A DNA stretch of 12,320 nucleotides from Bordetella parapertussis (GCA_945870465.1 CAMBSS010000126.1:1-12320); one strand, 5' to 3'. Numbered from the stretch's first letter, positions 1 to 6,694 are shown. The notes: generated by a model not told the origin, from the letters alone. Numbers and translations: made by a program.

Positions 1-132
1 GTGCCCATCAGGCGCCTCGGTCAGCCCAACGAGTTGGCCGACCTCGCCGTTTTCCTCAGCTCCCCGCGCGCCGTCTATATTACCGGCACGGTTATTCCGG
101 TGGACGGCGGACTGAAGCGGTTCGCGTTCTGA
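1..132 (+). CDS. Short-chain dehydrogenase/reductase, C-terminal fragment
   Basis: This is the last 43 codons of a gene that begins outside the window; the frame is open from base 1 and ends at TGA 130-132. The fragment has the typical C-terminal signature of classical NAD(P)-dependent short-chain dehydrogenases: RRLGQPNELADLAVFLSS, then YITGTVIPVDGG. This part forms the last helix and strand of the Rossmann fold and lies near the subunit interface. The catalytic Ser-Tyr-Lys and the cofactor motif lie outside the window, so substrate and cofactor cannot be inferred. The GTG at base 1 is almost certainly an internal valine. The next gene starts 41 bp downstream on the same strand, so the two may be co-transcribed. 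Confidence 0.9.
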   Translation: MPIRRLGQPNELADLAVFLSSPRAVYITGTVIPVDGGLKRFAF

Positions 133-160
133 AGCGGCCGGTTGGAACCAATCTTGTTTC

Positions 161-165
161 AGGAG
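161..165 (+). promoter_or_regulatory. Ribosome binding site AGGAG for the 174 start
   Basis: AGGAG sits 8 nt before the ATG at 174. It supports that ATG over the alternative frame starting at 187. Confidence 0.7.
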
Positions 166-173
166 CCTACCGC

Positions 174-980
174 ATGATCCCGCAAGTTGCAGACCTGCTC
201 GAGGAAGGCAAAGAGCTGCGCGAGTTTCTCGCGACGCTGGGCGAGTCCGATTTCGACCGCGTTACCCAGTTCAAGGACTGGACAGTCAACGATGTCGTGC
301 TCCACCTGCACGCGTCCGATGTGCAGGCCATCGCGTCGGCAACCGATGCCGGGGCCTATCTTGCCTTGCGACGCGACATCGTTGCCAAGCGAGCCACTGG
401 GCTCTCGCCAATCGAAGAGGCGCGCAGTCGCTACCCCGGAATCAAAGGCAGACGTTTGCTCGCACGCTGGAGCGAGCACCTTGAGCAACTGTGCGTGTTG
501 CTTGCCGCCAAGGATCCAGCCTCCCGACTGCAGTGGGGAGGCCCGGATATGGGCGTGCGCATGTTCACGACGGCGCGCCAGATGGAGACCTGGGCCCACG
601 GACAGGCCATCTACGATTTGATGGCCAAGGAGCGTGTCGTGCGCCCGCGCATCAAGAACGTCGCCGTGATCGGCGTCGGCACCTTTGGCTGGACATTTAC
701 CAACCGCAAGCTTGCGGTGCCGTCCGTTGCACCTTATGTGCGACTTATTTCGCCTGCCGGCGAAGTATGGGAGTGGAACACTCCCGCACGCGACAATGCG
801 GTTGGCGGAGACGCCGTTGAGTTCTGCCAGGTCGTAACGCAGGTGCGTAACGTCGCCGACACGCGGCTCGCGGTAACGGGCGATACAGCGCGGCGTTGGA
901 TGGACATCGCGCAATGCTTCGCCGGTCCGCCCAGTGATCCACCGGCGCCCGGAACGCGCTACAAGGCGTCAGATGAATAG
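174..980 (+). CDS. TIGR03084-type metal-binding protein, DinB/maleylpyruvate isomerase fold
   Basis: The 268-residue protein resembles the DinB-like family of mycothiol-dependent maleylpyruvate isomerases, most closely the uncharacterised TIGR03084 group. The N-terminal helical bundle carries WTVNDVVLHLHASD (residues 36-49), in which H44 fits the first metal-ligand histidine. ARQMETWAHGQAI (134-146) supplies E138 and H142, completing the usual His-Glu-His site. Residues from about 185 form a second domain with no motif I can assign. No signal peptide or membrane segment is visible, so it should be cytoplasmic. The start is supported by AGGAG 8 nt upstream. It follows the dehydrogenase fragment by 41 bp and converges with the LysR gene 49 bp downstream. 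Family members are thought to bind a divalent metal, and some act on thiol or CoA-related substrates; the reaction here is unknown. Confidence 0.8.
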   Translation: MIPQVADLLEEGKELREFLATLGESDFDRVTQFKDWTVNDVVLHLHASDVQAIASATDAGAYLALRRDIVAKRATGLSPIEEARSRYPGIKGRRLLARWSEHLEQLCVLLAAKDPASRLQWGGPDMGVRMFTTARQMETWAHGQAIYDLMAKERVVRPRIKNVAVIGVGTFGWTFTNRKLAVPSVAPYVRLISPAGEVWEWNTPARDNAVGGDAVEFCQVVTQVRNVADTRLAVTGDTARRWMDIAQCFAGPPSDPPAPGTRYKASDE

Positions 981-1029
981 GTGCAGTTGCCGCGCGTGGC
1001 CGGGTTCGACGGCATTCTTAAGAGCCCAG
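981..1029. other. Convergent 49-bp intergenic gap, no clear terminator
   Basis: The plus-strand metal-binding protein gene and the minus-strand LysR gene end tail to tail here. I see only a short CAGT/ACTG inverted repeat and repeats of CCGGGC, with no stem followed by a T-run on either strand. Any terminator lies inside the genes or is factor-dependent. Confidence 0.4.
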
Positions 1030-1953
1030 TCACCGGGCACTGAGCCGGGCGTCTATTTTCTTCTGCGTCCATTCCGGTGCAAGGCGCGCAATGAAATCGT
1101 AGGTAAAACGCCGAAGATACTGGCCGCGTCTCAAGATGATGTGCGCCTGAGATGACGGGAAAAGATGGCGCGCTTCGATGATCGCGAGGCCCTTGTCTTC
1201 TTCAGGATCTACCGCCATGGTCTGAAAAATCGCGATGCCAAGGCCCGCGACAACGGCCGCTTTCACGACATCCGCACCAGTCGCCTTGAGCACGATTCTC
1301 GGCCGCAGGCCCTGGCGCTCGAACACTTCCTGGACTGCGCGCCCGGACACGAACGCGTGGTCGTACGCGACCATGGGGTATTTCACGATCTCATGCAGCC
1401 CGATTTTCTTCAATTCAAGGAGCGGGTGTGCAAACGGCGTGATGACGCATCGCTCAACTTTGTGCGCGGGCAATGTCAGGACTTGATCGGGGATCGCGTT
1501 CGGCAGGGTCGTTACGCCGAGTTGCGTCTCGCCCGCAGCCACAAGTTCCACCACGACCGCCGGATTCGCCTGCGTGATTTCAACGCCAACGTTGGGATAA
1601 GCGCGCGCAAAGCTTTTGACAGCCTTCAGGACCGCGTACCGGGCATGGAGGTGCGTCGCGGCGATGCGCAGGTGTCCGCTTTCCTGACTGAAGCAGTCCG
1701 CGGCCATGTCGGCGAGGCTGGTCGCATCGTGAAGCATGCGCCTGGCGAGCAGGCAGACGTTGCCGCCGAACTCGGTCAGTCCCGTGAGCCGTCCCTTTGT
1801 GCGGACGAAAATCCCGGCGCCAAGTTCACGCTCGAGGGATGCGAGCATTTTACTGACCGCGGGTTGAGAGGCGTGCAACGCGATCGCCGCGCGCGATATG
1901 TTGTAGTTGTTCGCGACGATCTCGCATACCGCGCGCAATTGTTGCAGGGTCAT
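1030..1953 (-). CDS. LysR-family transcriptional regulator, CysB-like
   Basis: The 307-residue protein has an N-terminal winged helix-turn-helix (about residues 1-60; NISRAAIALHASQPAVSKML is the recognition region) and a LysR substrate-binding domain. It resembles CysB along its whole length: it begins MTLQQLRAVCEIV, has AATHLHARYAV at 98-108, and ends with the AVDPEED, FLRS-like and YDFIARLAP signatures. In CysB the segment reads THTQ, and the Thr and Gln there contact sulfate; here it reads T100-H101-L102-H103, so the effector is probably not sulfate or acetylserine. The gene faces away from the catabolic series starting at 2228/2251, the usual LysR arrangement for control of a divergent target with autoregulation. 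There is no clear Shine-Dalgarno before the ATG at 1953; a TATAAT at 1987-1982 (minus strand) would give a leader of only about 20 nt. Confidence 0.9.
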   Translation of the reverse strand: MTLQQLRAVCEIVANNYNISRAAIALHASQPAVSKMLASLERELGAGIFVRTKGRLTGLTEFGGNVCLLARRMLHDATSLADMAADCFSQESGHLRIAATHLHARYAVLKAVKSFARAYPNVGVEITQANPAVVVELVAAGETQLGVTTLPNAIPDQVLTLPAHKVERCVITPFAHPLLELKKIGLHEIVKYPMVAYDHAFVSGRAVQEVFERQGLRPRIVLKATGADVVKAAVVAGLGIAIFQTMAVDPEEDKGLAIIEARHLFPSSQAHIILRRGQYLRRFTYDFIARLAPEWTQKKIDARLSAR

Positions 1954-1954
1954 G

Positions 1955-1982
1955 CTATAACCAATCTGACATGGGCCTATAA
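1955..1982 (+). promoter_or_regulatory. Two CTATAA repeats 22 bp apart, possible LysR operator
   Basis: CTATAA occurs at 1955-1960 and 1977-1982, a start-to-start spacing of 22 bp, close to two helical turns. LysR tetramers contact several sites on one DNA face near the regulator's own promoter, so phased repeats here are plausible. The motif is short and AT-rich, and overlap with the candidate -10 box makes chance or shared function possible. Confidence 0.25.
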
Positions 1983-1987
1983 TTATA
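1978..1987. promoter_or_regulatory. Palindromic TATAATTATA, candidate -10 box on both strands
   Basis: The perfect 10-bp palindrome contains TATAAT on the plus strand (1978-1983) and on the minus strand (1987-1982). It lies in the AT-rich pocket of an otherwise GC-rich region, 24 bp before the LysR start. On the minus strand it is well placed for LysR transcription. On the plus strand it could start the catabolic transcript with a leader of about 240 nt. I found no good TTGACA-like -35 on either strand, which would suit an activator-dependent promoter. It could instead be part of a regulator operator. Confidence 0.4.
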
Positions 1988-2227
1988 AATCACTTTTAGG
2001 AATGGAGTGGAAGGCGTAGACTAATTTTCGGACTCGGCAGACGGGCGCGTGGGACGCAGCAAGTAAGGGTGGCCTCCCAGACGCACTCGGTCGAGGCGAA
2101 AAAAAATAGACGGATGCAGAAAGGCCGGGACTCAGATCCCGCCCCATTGCAATCGCAAACGCGATTTTGGTGCGATGCGGCACGAAACCGATCAAATGAG
2201 TGCGAAATGCGCTCAGGAGGAGATGCA
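1988..2227 (+). other. Untranslated leader between LysR and the catabolic series
   Basis: These 240 bases carry no convincing protein-coding gene. They contain an A8 run (2099-2106), a small stem-loop CGGGA/TCCCG (2126-2130 with 2137-2141), the 8-bp palindrome ATTGCAAT (2146-2153), and a six-pair hairpin (2151-2166) followed by T's. A 61-codon frame starting at 2069 crosses the region but lacks a ribosome binding site and has no recognisable composition. If transcription starts near 1990, all of this is a long 5' leader. Confidence 0.45.
2151..2168 (+). terminator. Hairpin AATCGC/GCGATT with T4, possible attenuator
   Basis: AATCGC (2151-2156) pairs exactly with GCGATT (2161-2166) across an AAAC loop, and bases 2165-2168 are TTTT. 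A second GCGAT at 2172-2176 could pair with the same left arm, so two mutually exclusive foldings exist. The stem is short and the T-run overlaps the stem, so termination would be weak. Its place in the leader rather than after a gene suggests attenuation if it is functional. Confidence 0.2.
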
Positions 2228-2254
2228 ATGATTACCGGAGGAATGCGCAGGTGA
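2228..2254 (+). CDS. Putative eight-codon leader ORF coupled to the next gene
   Basis: ATG at 2228 opens a frame encoding MITGGMRR and stops at TGA 2252-2254. It has its own strong site AGGAGG at 2215-2220, 7 nt before the ATG. Its stop overlaps the GTG start at 2251 as GTGA, the classic arrangement for translational coupling. The second ribosome binding site (GGAGG, 2237-2241) is located inside it. The peptide is rich in neither one amino acid nor rare codons, so amino-acid-sensing attenuation is unlikely; a role in loading ribosomes onto the GTG gene is more plausible. It could also be chance. Confidence 0.35.
   Translation: MITGGMRR
2237..2241 (+). promoter_or_regulatory. Ribosome binding site GGAGG selecting the GTG start
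   Basis: GGAGG lies 9 nt before the GTG at 2251. The upstream in-frame ATG at 2200 has no such site, so the GTG is the better start and shortens the protein by 17 residues. Confidence 0.7.
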
Positions 2255-3462
2255 AAACAGCGCATGACTTTCGCGCGGTTAGCTACCCGGTCCGACTGTA
2301 CAGCGGGCAGGATGCGCTCGAACGGCTGCCTTCGGAAGTCGAGCGCGTCGCCGCGCGCCGTGCATTCATAATTTCCGGTCGTAGCGTATCGCGCAAGACG
2401 CCGCTGATCGGCCGTATCCGGGAACTACTGGGCGAGCGCTGTGGCGGCCTCTTCGACGAATTGGACAAAGACACTTCTTTTGACGCGGTCCAGCGGGCGA
2501 CGGCAGCCGCGCGTGTAGCGCAGGCGGACTTGCTGATCGGTGTAGGCGCGGGCAGCGTGCTCCAGGGGGTGCGGGTCGTAGCCATACTGCTCGCCGAGAA
2601 AGATCCGGTGGAAAAGCTTATTACGCAATATCCGGCGGACGGGCCCGCGGTGAGTCCCCAACTGCGGGCGCCGAAGCTGCCGATCATAAACATCCTGACT
2701 GCGCCGACGACTTCGCAGAACCGCGCGGGTTCCGGCGTCAAGAATCCCGCGCTCGACCATCGCATGGAGTTCTTTGACCCCAAGACTCGGCCCCTCGCAG
2801 TGTTTTGGGATGCCGAAGCCCTGCTGACCGCGCCTGCGTCGATGATCAGGTCCAGCGCCTGCGCGGTGTACTGGCGGGCTGCGATGAATCTCGCGGCGAT
2901 TGGCCTGCCGCCGCTGGTCGAAGGCGACCGGTGGCAGGCTTGGCGGCTCGCGCAACGCGCGCTGCCGCAGGTGGCCGACGAGGGCGATTGGCAGGCGCGC
3001 GTGGACCTGTGCGCAGCGACGTGGCTGCAGAACCGCGACGGCGACATGGGCGGGCTCCAGGTAAGCAAGACCTGGGTGCTGCGTGCCGTTTATGCGTTTT
3101 CGGTAGCGCTTTTCAATCTGCATCCTGAAGTCGCGCAGGGTGAGGCATATAGCGCGCTGACCCCGGGCGTCATGCGGGCGCTGGGGGCGCGCGACCTCGA
3201 TGCCAACGCGAACCTTGCGGAAGCGATGGGCGTCTGGCGCAGCGGCGAACCGCTTGAAGCCGTTCCGGAGCGTATTGCGCAGGAGTTGACCCGGCTTTAT
3301 CGCGGGCTTGGCATGCCGGTGCGTCTCTCTCAGCTTGGCATTCCGCGAGAGAGCCTCGCCAACGTGCTCGAGCATTCGCTCAAGAACTTCAATTCCGATC
3401 CGAGGCGCGAGTTCGTGCGAGAAAAGGCGGCCCTGCGGGCGGCGCTGGAGGCCGCATGGTGA
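2251..3462 (+). CDS. Iron-alcohol-dehydrogenase-fold protein lacking metal ligands
   Basis: The 403-residue protein follows the group III (iron-dependent) alcohol dehydrogenase / maleylacetate reductase layout. It has an N-terminal dinucleotide-binding half with GVGAGSVLQGVRVVA (97-111), the TAPTTSQ segment (150-156), then a helical C-terminal half ending in the family-like ALEAAW. Active members hold Fe or Zn with one Asp and three His. Ungapped comparison with the usual D-P-x6-P-x9-D-A-L-x-H segment puts Ala205 at the Asp and Arg209 at the His. In the HGxANAxLLPxVMR-like segment, Gln296 replaces the His, and the remaining His position falls near Ala282. The GGGSxxD Asp is Gln and the following Lys is Arg. 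This suggests a pseudoenzyme or a metal-free activity. The GTG start has GGAGG 9 nt upstream, and the stop overlaps an alternative start of the next gene. It is the first full gene of the series opposite LysR. Confidence 0.75.
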   Translation: MKTAHDFRAVSYPVRLYSGQDALERLPSEVERVAARRAFIISGRSVSRKTPLIGRIRELLGERCGGLFDELDKDTSFDAVQRATAAARVAQADLLIGVGAGSVLQGVRVVAILLAEKDPVEKLITQYPADGPAVSPQLRAPKLPIINILTAPTTSQNRAGSGVKNPALDHRMEFFDPKTRPLAVFWDAEALLTAPASMIRSSACAVYWRAAMNLAAIGLPPLVEGDRWQAWRLAQRALPQVADEGDWQARVDLCAATWLQNRDGDMGGLQVSKTWVLRAVYAFSVALFNLHPEVAQGEAYSALTPGVMRALGARDLDANANLAEAMGVWRSGEPLEAVPERIAQELTRLYRGLGMPVRLSQLGIPRESLANVLEHSLKNFNSDPRREFVREKAALRAALEAAW

Positions 3463-3468
3463 CGAAGT

Positions 3469-3473
3469 GGAGG
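3469..3473 (+). promoter_or_regulatory. Ribosome binding site GGAGG selecting the 3480 start
   Basis: GGAGG lies 6 nt before ATG 3480. The earlier in-frame ATG at 3456 overlaps the upstream stop and would add MVTKWRNR; it has no equally good site. Confidence 0.6.
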
Positions 3474-3479
3474 AATCGC

Positions 3480-4454
3480 ATGCCACGTTACGCGCTCGCG
3501 ACAGTGCTCAGTGAAATGGCGGTGCTAGCGGGTGGTTACGCGCATGCTCAACAGCCGTATCCGGTAAAACCCGTCCGCATCGTCGTGCCCAACCTGCCCG
3601 GCGGGACGAGTGACTTTTTCGGCCGCGTGATCGGCCAGTCCATCACGGAGGTGACCAAGCAGCCCGTCATCGTGGAAAACCGCCCGGGCGCGAGCGGCAA
3701 TATCGGCGCCGAAGCCGTCGCGCAGGCGGCGCCCGACGGCTACACGCTGCTGCTGATCGCGGCGACGACCTTGACGGTCAATCCGAGCCTGTTCGCGAAG
3801 TTGTCCTATAACTCGCAGAAGGACTTTGCGCCGATCTCCATGATCGCGATTTTTCCCAACCTGCTGGTGACACACCCCTCCGTGCCCGTGCGCAACGTGA
3901 AAGAACTGATCGCGCTGGCAAAGGCGCGTCCTGGCGAGCTGAGTTATGCATCGACCGGTGCGGGACAGACGTCCCACCTGGGCATGGAGCTGTTCAAGAG
4001 CATGGCCAAGGTCGACCTTTATCACGTGCCTTACAAGGCCAGCGTACCTCTCGTGATCGACCTTATCGCGGGCCGCGTGCCCGTGAGCATGTCGACCATG
4101 CCGGCGACTTTGCCGCATGTGAAAACAGGCAGGCTGCGCGCCCTCGCGGTGACCTCGGCGAAGCGGCTGGCTTCGTTGCCCGATCTGCCAGCCGTCGCGG
4201 AATCGGGACTGCCGGGCTTCGAAATCACCCTATGGCATGGGTTCCTCGCGCCGGCCGGCACACCATCCGAGATCATCGCGCGTCTCAATGCGATAGCGGT
4301 GCAGACACTGAAAAATCCCGACGTGAGGAAGCAGCTCGTCACTGAGGGCGCCGAGCCCGTCGGCAGCACTCCGGAGCAAATGGCCGAGCAGTTGAGGCTC
4401 GACATCGTGAAATGGCAGAAGGTCATCAGCGCCTCGGGCGCGAAACTGGAATGA
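3480..4454 (+). CDS. Bug/TctC-family periplasmic substrate-binding protein A
   Basis: The 324-residue protein belongs to the Bug family, the extracytoplasmic binding proteins of tripartite tricarboxylate transporters, which bind small carboxylates or related solutes. An N-terminal signal peptide ends in AHA before QQPYP (cleavage after residue 23). The mature part starts with the hallmark YPVKPVRIVVP strand and the ligand loops PGGTSD (40-45) and GASGNIGAE (70-78), followed by PDGYTL (85-90). The C-terminal lobe has the usual LPHVKTGRLRALAV and WHGFLAPAGTP segments. No TctA or TctB membrane subunit is encoded in the window, so it must work with a permease elsewhere or as a sensor component. 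It lies between the alcohol-dehydrogenase-fold gene and synthetase A, 74 bp before the latter. An N-terminal extension of 8 residues (start 3456) is possible. Confidence 0.92.
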   Translation: MPRYALATVLSEMAVLAGGYAHAQQPYPVKPVRIVVPNLPGGTSDFFGRVIGQSITEVTKQPVIVENRPGASGNIGAEAVAQAAPDGYTLLLIAATTLTVNPSLFAKLSYNSQKDFAPISMIAIFPNLLVTHPSVPVRNVKELIALAKARPGELSYASTGAGQTSHLGMELFKSMAKVDLYHVPYKASVPLVIDLIAGRVPVSMSTMPATLPHVKTGRLRALAVTSAKRLASLPDLPAVAESGLPGFEITLWHGFLAPAGTPSEIIARLNAIAVQTLKNPDVRKQLVTEGAEPVGSTPEQMAEQLRLDIVKWQKVISASGAKLE

Positions 4455-4528
4455 ACGGCGATCCGCGCGAGCGCCGGCGATAAGCGGTCGAGCGGCGCAG
4501 GCCACAATCTCTTTTCCCCGGAAGGTAC
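4455..4528 (+). other. Short intergenic spacer with GC-rich inverted repeat
   Basis: The 74-bp spacer has CGGCG/CGCCG arms (4456-4460 with 4472-4476) without a T-run, so it does not look like a terminator. GGAAGG at 4520-4525 precedes the ATG at 4529 by only 3 nt, a short but usable distance. Confidence 0.4.
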
Positions 4529-6688
4529 ATGAATACAGTGGATAGAAAACAGGATTTCGAACGGCTCATCAGGCCGCGCGCCGTTGCGATCGTGGGCGCT
4601 TCCGCGGACGTCTCGCGCATCGGCGGGCAACCGACTCGGGCGCTGATGGAATTCGGTTTCAAAGGGGCCATCTATCCGGTCAATCCAAAATATAAAGACG
4701 TGAAAGGGCTGACCTGCTATCCGAGCGTCGACAAAGTGCCGCGCCCCTGCGATGTGGCGGTCATTGCGGTTCCCTCTGCGCATGTCCCCGCCGTCATCGA
4801 GGAATGCGGGGTCGCCGGGATAGGCTACGCGCTGGTGCTGAGCGCGGGATTTCGTGAGATCGGGGAAGCGGGCGCGCTGCTGCAGGATCAGCTCGTCAAG
4901 GCCGCGCAGCGCGCGGGCGTGCGCGTGATCGGGCCCAACTGCCAGGGCTTCATGAATCCCGCCACACGCATGTATGGCGGCTTCGGAACGGCGTTCGCCA
5001 ATCCGTCGCTCAAGGGCGGTCCGCTGGCGATGGTTACCCAGAGCGGCGGGTTCGGCTTCGGCGTTGTCACCGAGGTCGCGGCTGCCGGCATAGGATTCAA
5101 CTACATCGTTTCGACCGGCAACGAGGCCGATGTCAGCGCGCTCGATCTGCTCGAGTTCTTCATCGAGCAGGACGATGTCGAGATCGTCACCACCTACCTC
5201 GAAGGCGTCAAAGACGGCCGGCGCCTGCTAGCGCTCGGCGAACGCGCGCTCGAGCTCGGCAAGCCCATACTGGTGTGGAAGGTGGGCAACTCCGGCAGCG
5301 GTAGGCGCGCGGCGGTGTCCCACACCGCGAATCTCACGTCCGGCCCCGAGATCTATCGGGCGGTTTTCAGGCAGGGCGGTTTTATCGAGGTGCGGGATAC
5401 GGCGGGTCTCCTGGACGGTGCGCGTGCGTTCTTGTCGAAGCAAGTCGCGCGTGGTCCCAACATCGGCGTGTTCACGAGCTCAGGCGGGCTCGGGGTGCTT
5501 CTCGCGGACCGCTGCGAGGAACGCGGACTGCGGGTTCCGGAACTGTCGGAAGCAACCAAGAACGAACTGCGTAAGTTCATGCCCGAATATGCGGCGATCG
5601 GCAATCCTATCGACGTAACGGGCCAGTTGCGGACCGATGCTGCGGGGACCAACCGCGCAATCTCGGTGCTCCTGGACGATCCCGACATCGACCAGGTCAT
5701 TGTGCGCAAAGGCAGCACGGCGGGCAATATCGGACGGGAATGGGCTGAAGATCTGATCGGTGTCGCGCAGAAGACGGACAAGCCCATCCTCATCAGCGTG
5801 CTCACGGACCGCTCGGAGGACACGATAGAGATACTGAACCGGCACCGTCTCTCGTGGTTTGCGTCGCCGGAGGGCGCGGTGTTCGCTGCAGGGGCGCTGT
5901 GGGAATTTACCGAGAAGCGCGAGCGTCGGTTGGCGCGCGAGGAGCGCATGTTCGGCAAGCAGCAGATCGACTGGCCGGCGGAGGCGGGCGCGCTGGGCGA
6001 GCGCCGGTCGAAGCAGGCGCTGGCGGCGTACGGCATAGCCGGCGTGGGCGAGGCGCTGCTGTCGGAGCAGGCGGTAAAGGGCCTGCAGACCGCGCCGTTC
6101 GGGTTTCCGCTGGCGGTGAAGGTCGAGTCTGCGGACATAGCGCACAAGACCGAAGCGGGCGCGGTGCGCTTGGGCGTGAGGAGCGTGGAAGAGTTGAAGG
6201 AGGCGGCCGCGGCGGTGGTCGTGTCGGCGCGCCGTCATCATCCCGAGGCGCGCATCGACGGGGTGCTGGTGCAGGAGATGGCGAGTGGCGTGGAGCTAAT
6301 TCTTGGGGCAGTGAACGACGCCTATTTCGGGCCGGTGGTGGCGCTGGGGCTGGGTGGGATATTCGCGGAGACGCTGCGTGACGTGACGCATCGGTGCGCG
6401 CCGGTCGACGTGACGACGGCGCGGGTGATGATAGGGGAGCTCAAGGGCGGGGCGATATTGAGGGGAGTGCGCGGGCGGCCGGCCGTGGACATCGAAGCGC
6501 TGGCGCAGGCGGTGTCACGGCTGTCGTACCTGGCGGTGGACCATGCCGACCGGATCGAAGAGATCGACGTGAACCCGCTCTTCGTGCGCGAGCAGGGCGT
6601 AGTGGCCGCGGACGCGCTAATCGTGCTCAAACGTTCTGGCCGGCAGACCGCCGTTGCCGCAGGCGCCAAAGTGAAAGTAATCAACTGA
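4529..6688 (+). CDS. NDP-forming acyl-CoA synthetase (fused alpha/beta) A
   Basis: The 719-residue protein is a fused ADP-forming acetate-CoA-ligase-type enzyme, which makes an acyl-CoA from a carboxylate, CoA and a nucleoside triphosphate through acyl-phosphate and phospho-histidine intermediates. Domain order: CoA-binding Rossmann domain (about 10-140, IVGASADVSRIGG at 21-33, GPNCQG at 135-140); succinyl-CoA-ligase-like domains (about 160-460) with MVTQSGGFGF (168-177) and the phospho-histidine H265 in AAVSHTANLTSG; and a C-terminal ATP-grasp domain (about 485-700) with SADIAHKTEAG (534-544), VQEMASGVELILG (581-593) and EIDVNPLFV (678-686). It should be cytoplasmic. All core residues seem present, so it is probably active. 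The acyl substrate is unknown. It is followed after 11 bp by the DUF35 gene. The last 18-19 residues have no counterpart in paralogue B. Confidence 0.93.
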   Translation: MNTVDRKQDFERLIRPRAVAIVGASADVSRIGGQPTRALMEFGFKGAIYPVNPKYKDVKGLTCYPSVDKVPRPCDVAVIAVPSAHVPAVIEECGVAGIGYALVLSAGFREIGEAGALLQDQLVKAAQRAGVRVIGPNCQGFMNPATRMYGGFGTAFANPSLKGGPLAMVTQSGGFGFGVVTEVAAAGIGFNYIVSTGNEADVSALDLLEFFIEQDDVEIVTTYLEGVKDGRRLLALGERALELGKPILVWKVGNSGSGRRAAVSHTANLTSGPEIYRAVFRQGGFIEVRDTAGLLDGARAFLSKQVARGPNIGVFTSSGGLGVLLADRCEERGLRVPELSEATKNELRKFMPEYAAIGNPIDVTGQLRTDAAGTNRAISVLLDDPDIDQVIVRKGSTAGNIGREWAEDLIGVAQKTDKPILISVLTDRSEDTIEILNRHRLSWFASPEGAVFAAGALWEFTEKRERRLAREERMFGKQQIDWPAEAGALGERRSKQALAAYGIAGVGEALLSEQAVKGLQTAPFGFPLAVKVESADIAHKTEAGAVRLGVRSVEELKEAAAAVVVSARRHHPEARIDGVLVQEMASGVELILGAVNDAYFGPVVALGLGGIFAETLRDVTHRCAPVDVTTARVMIGELKGGAILRGVRGRPAVDIEALAQAVSRLSYLAVDHADRIEEIDVNPLFVREQGVVAADALIVLKRSGRQTAVAAGAKVKVIN

Positions 6689-6694
6689 GGGAGG
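6689..6694 (+). promoter_or_regulatory. Ribosome binding site GGGAGG for the DUF35 gene
   Basis: GGGAGG directly follows the synthetase stop codon (6686-6688) and lies 5 nt before ATG 6700, fixing that start. Confidence 0.75.

Noticed and set aside
159..914. 251-codon frame on the minus strand opposite the metal-binding protein
   Set aside because: It lies wholly antisense to a gene with clear family motifs and a ribosome binding site. Long antisense frames are expected at this GC content.
1165..2019. 284-codon plus-strand frame opposite LysR
   Set aside because: The minus strand encodes an unmistakable LysR regulator. The plus frame shows no family motif and has no ribosome binding site.
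2099..2141. Minus-strand terminator made of the CGGGA/TCCCG hairpin and the T8 run
   Set aside because: On the minus strand the T-run lies about 20 nt beyond the stem, too far for an intrinsic terminator, and no minus-strand gene ends here.
2069..2254. 61-codon plus frame in the LysR/catabolic leader
   Set aside because: There is no ribosome binding site before 2069 and no recognisable composition. Only its last eight codons, starting at 2228, have a convincing initiation site and are reported separately.
5980..6620. GCG/GGG-rich codon style in the ATP-grasp third of synthetase A, echoed in B, taken as a sign of domain fusion or transfer
   Set aside because: Hand sampling of Gly and Ile codons showed that GGG and ATA also occur in the N-terminal half. 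The contrast is too weak to claim without a full codon count.
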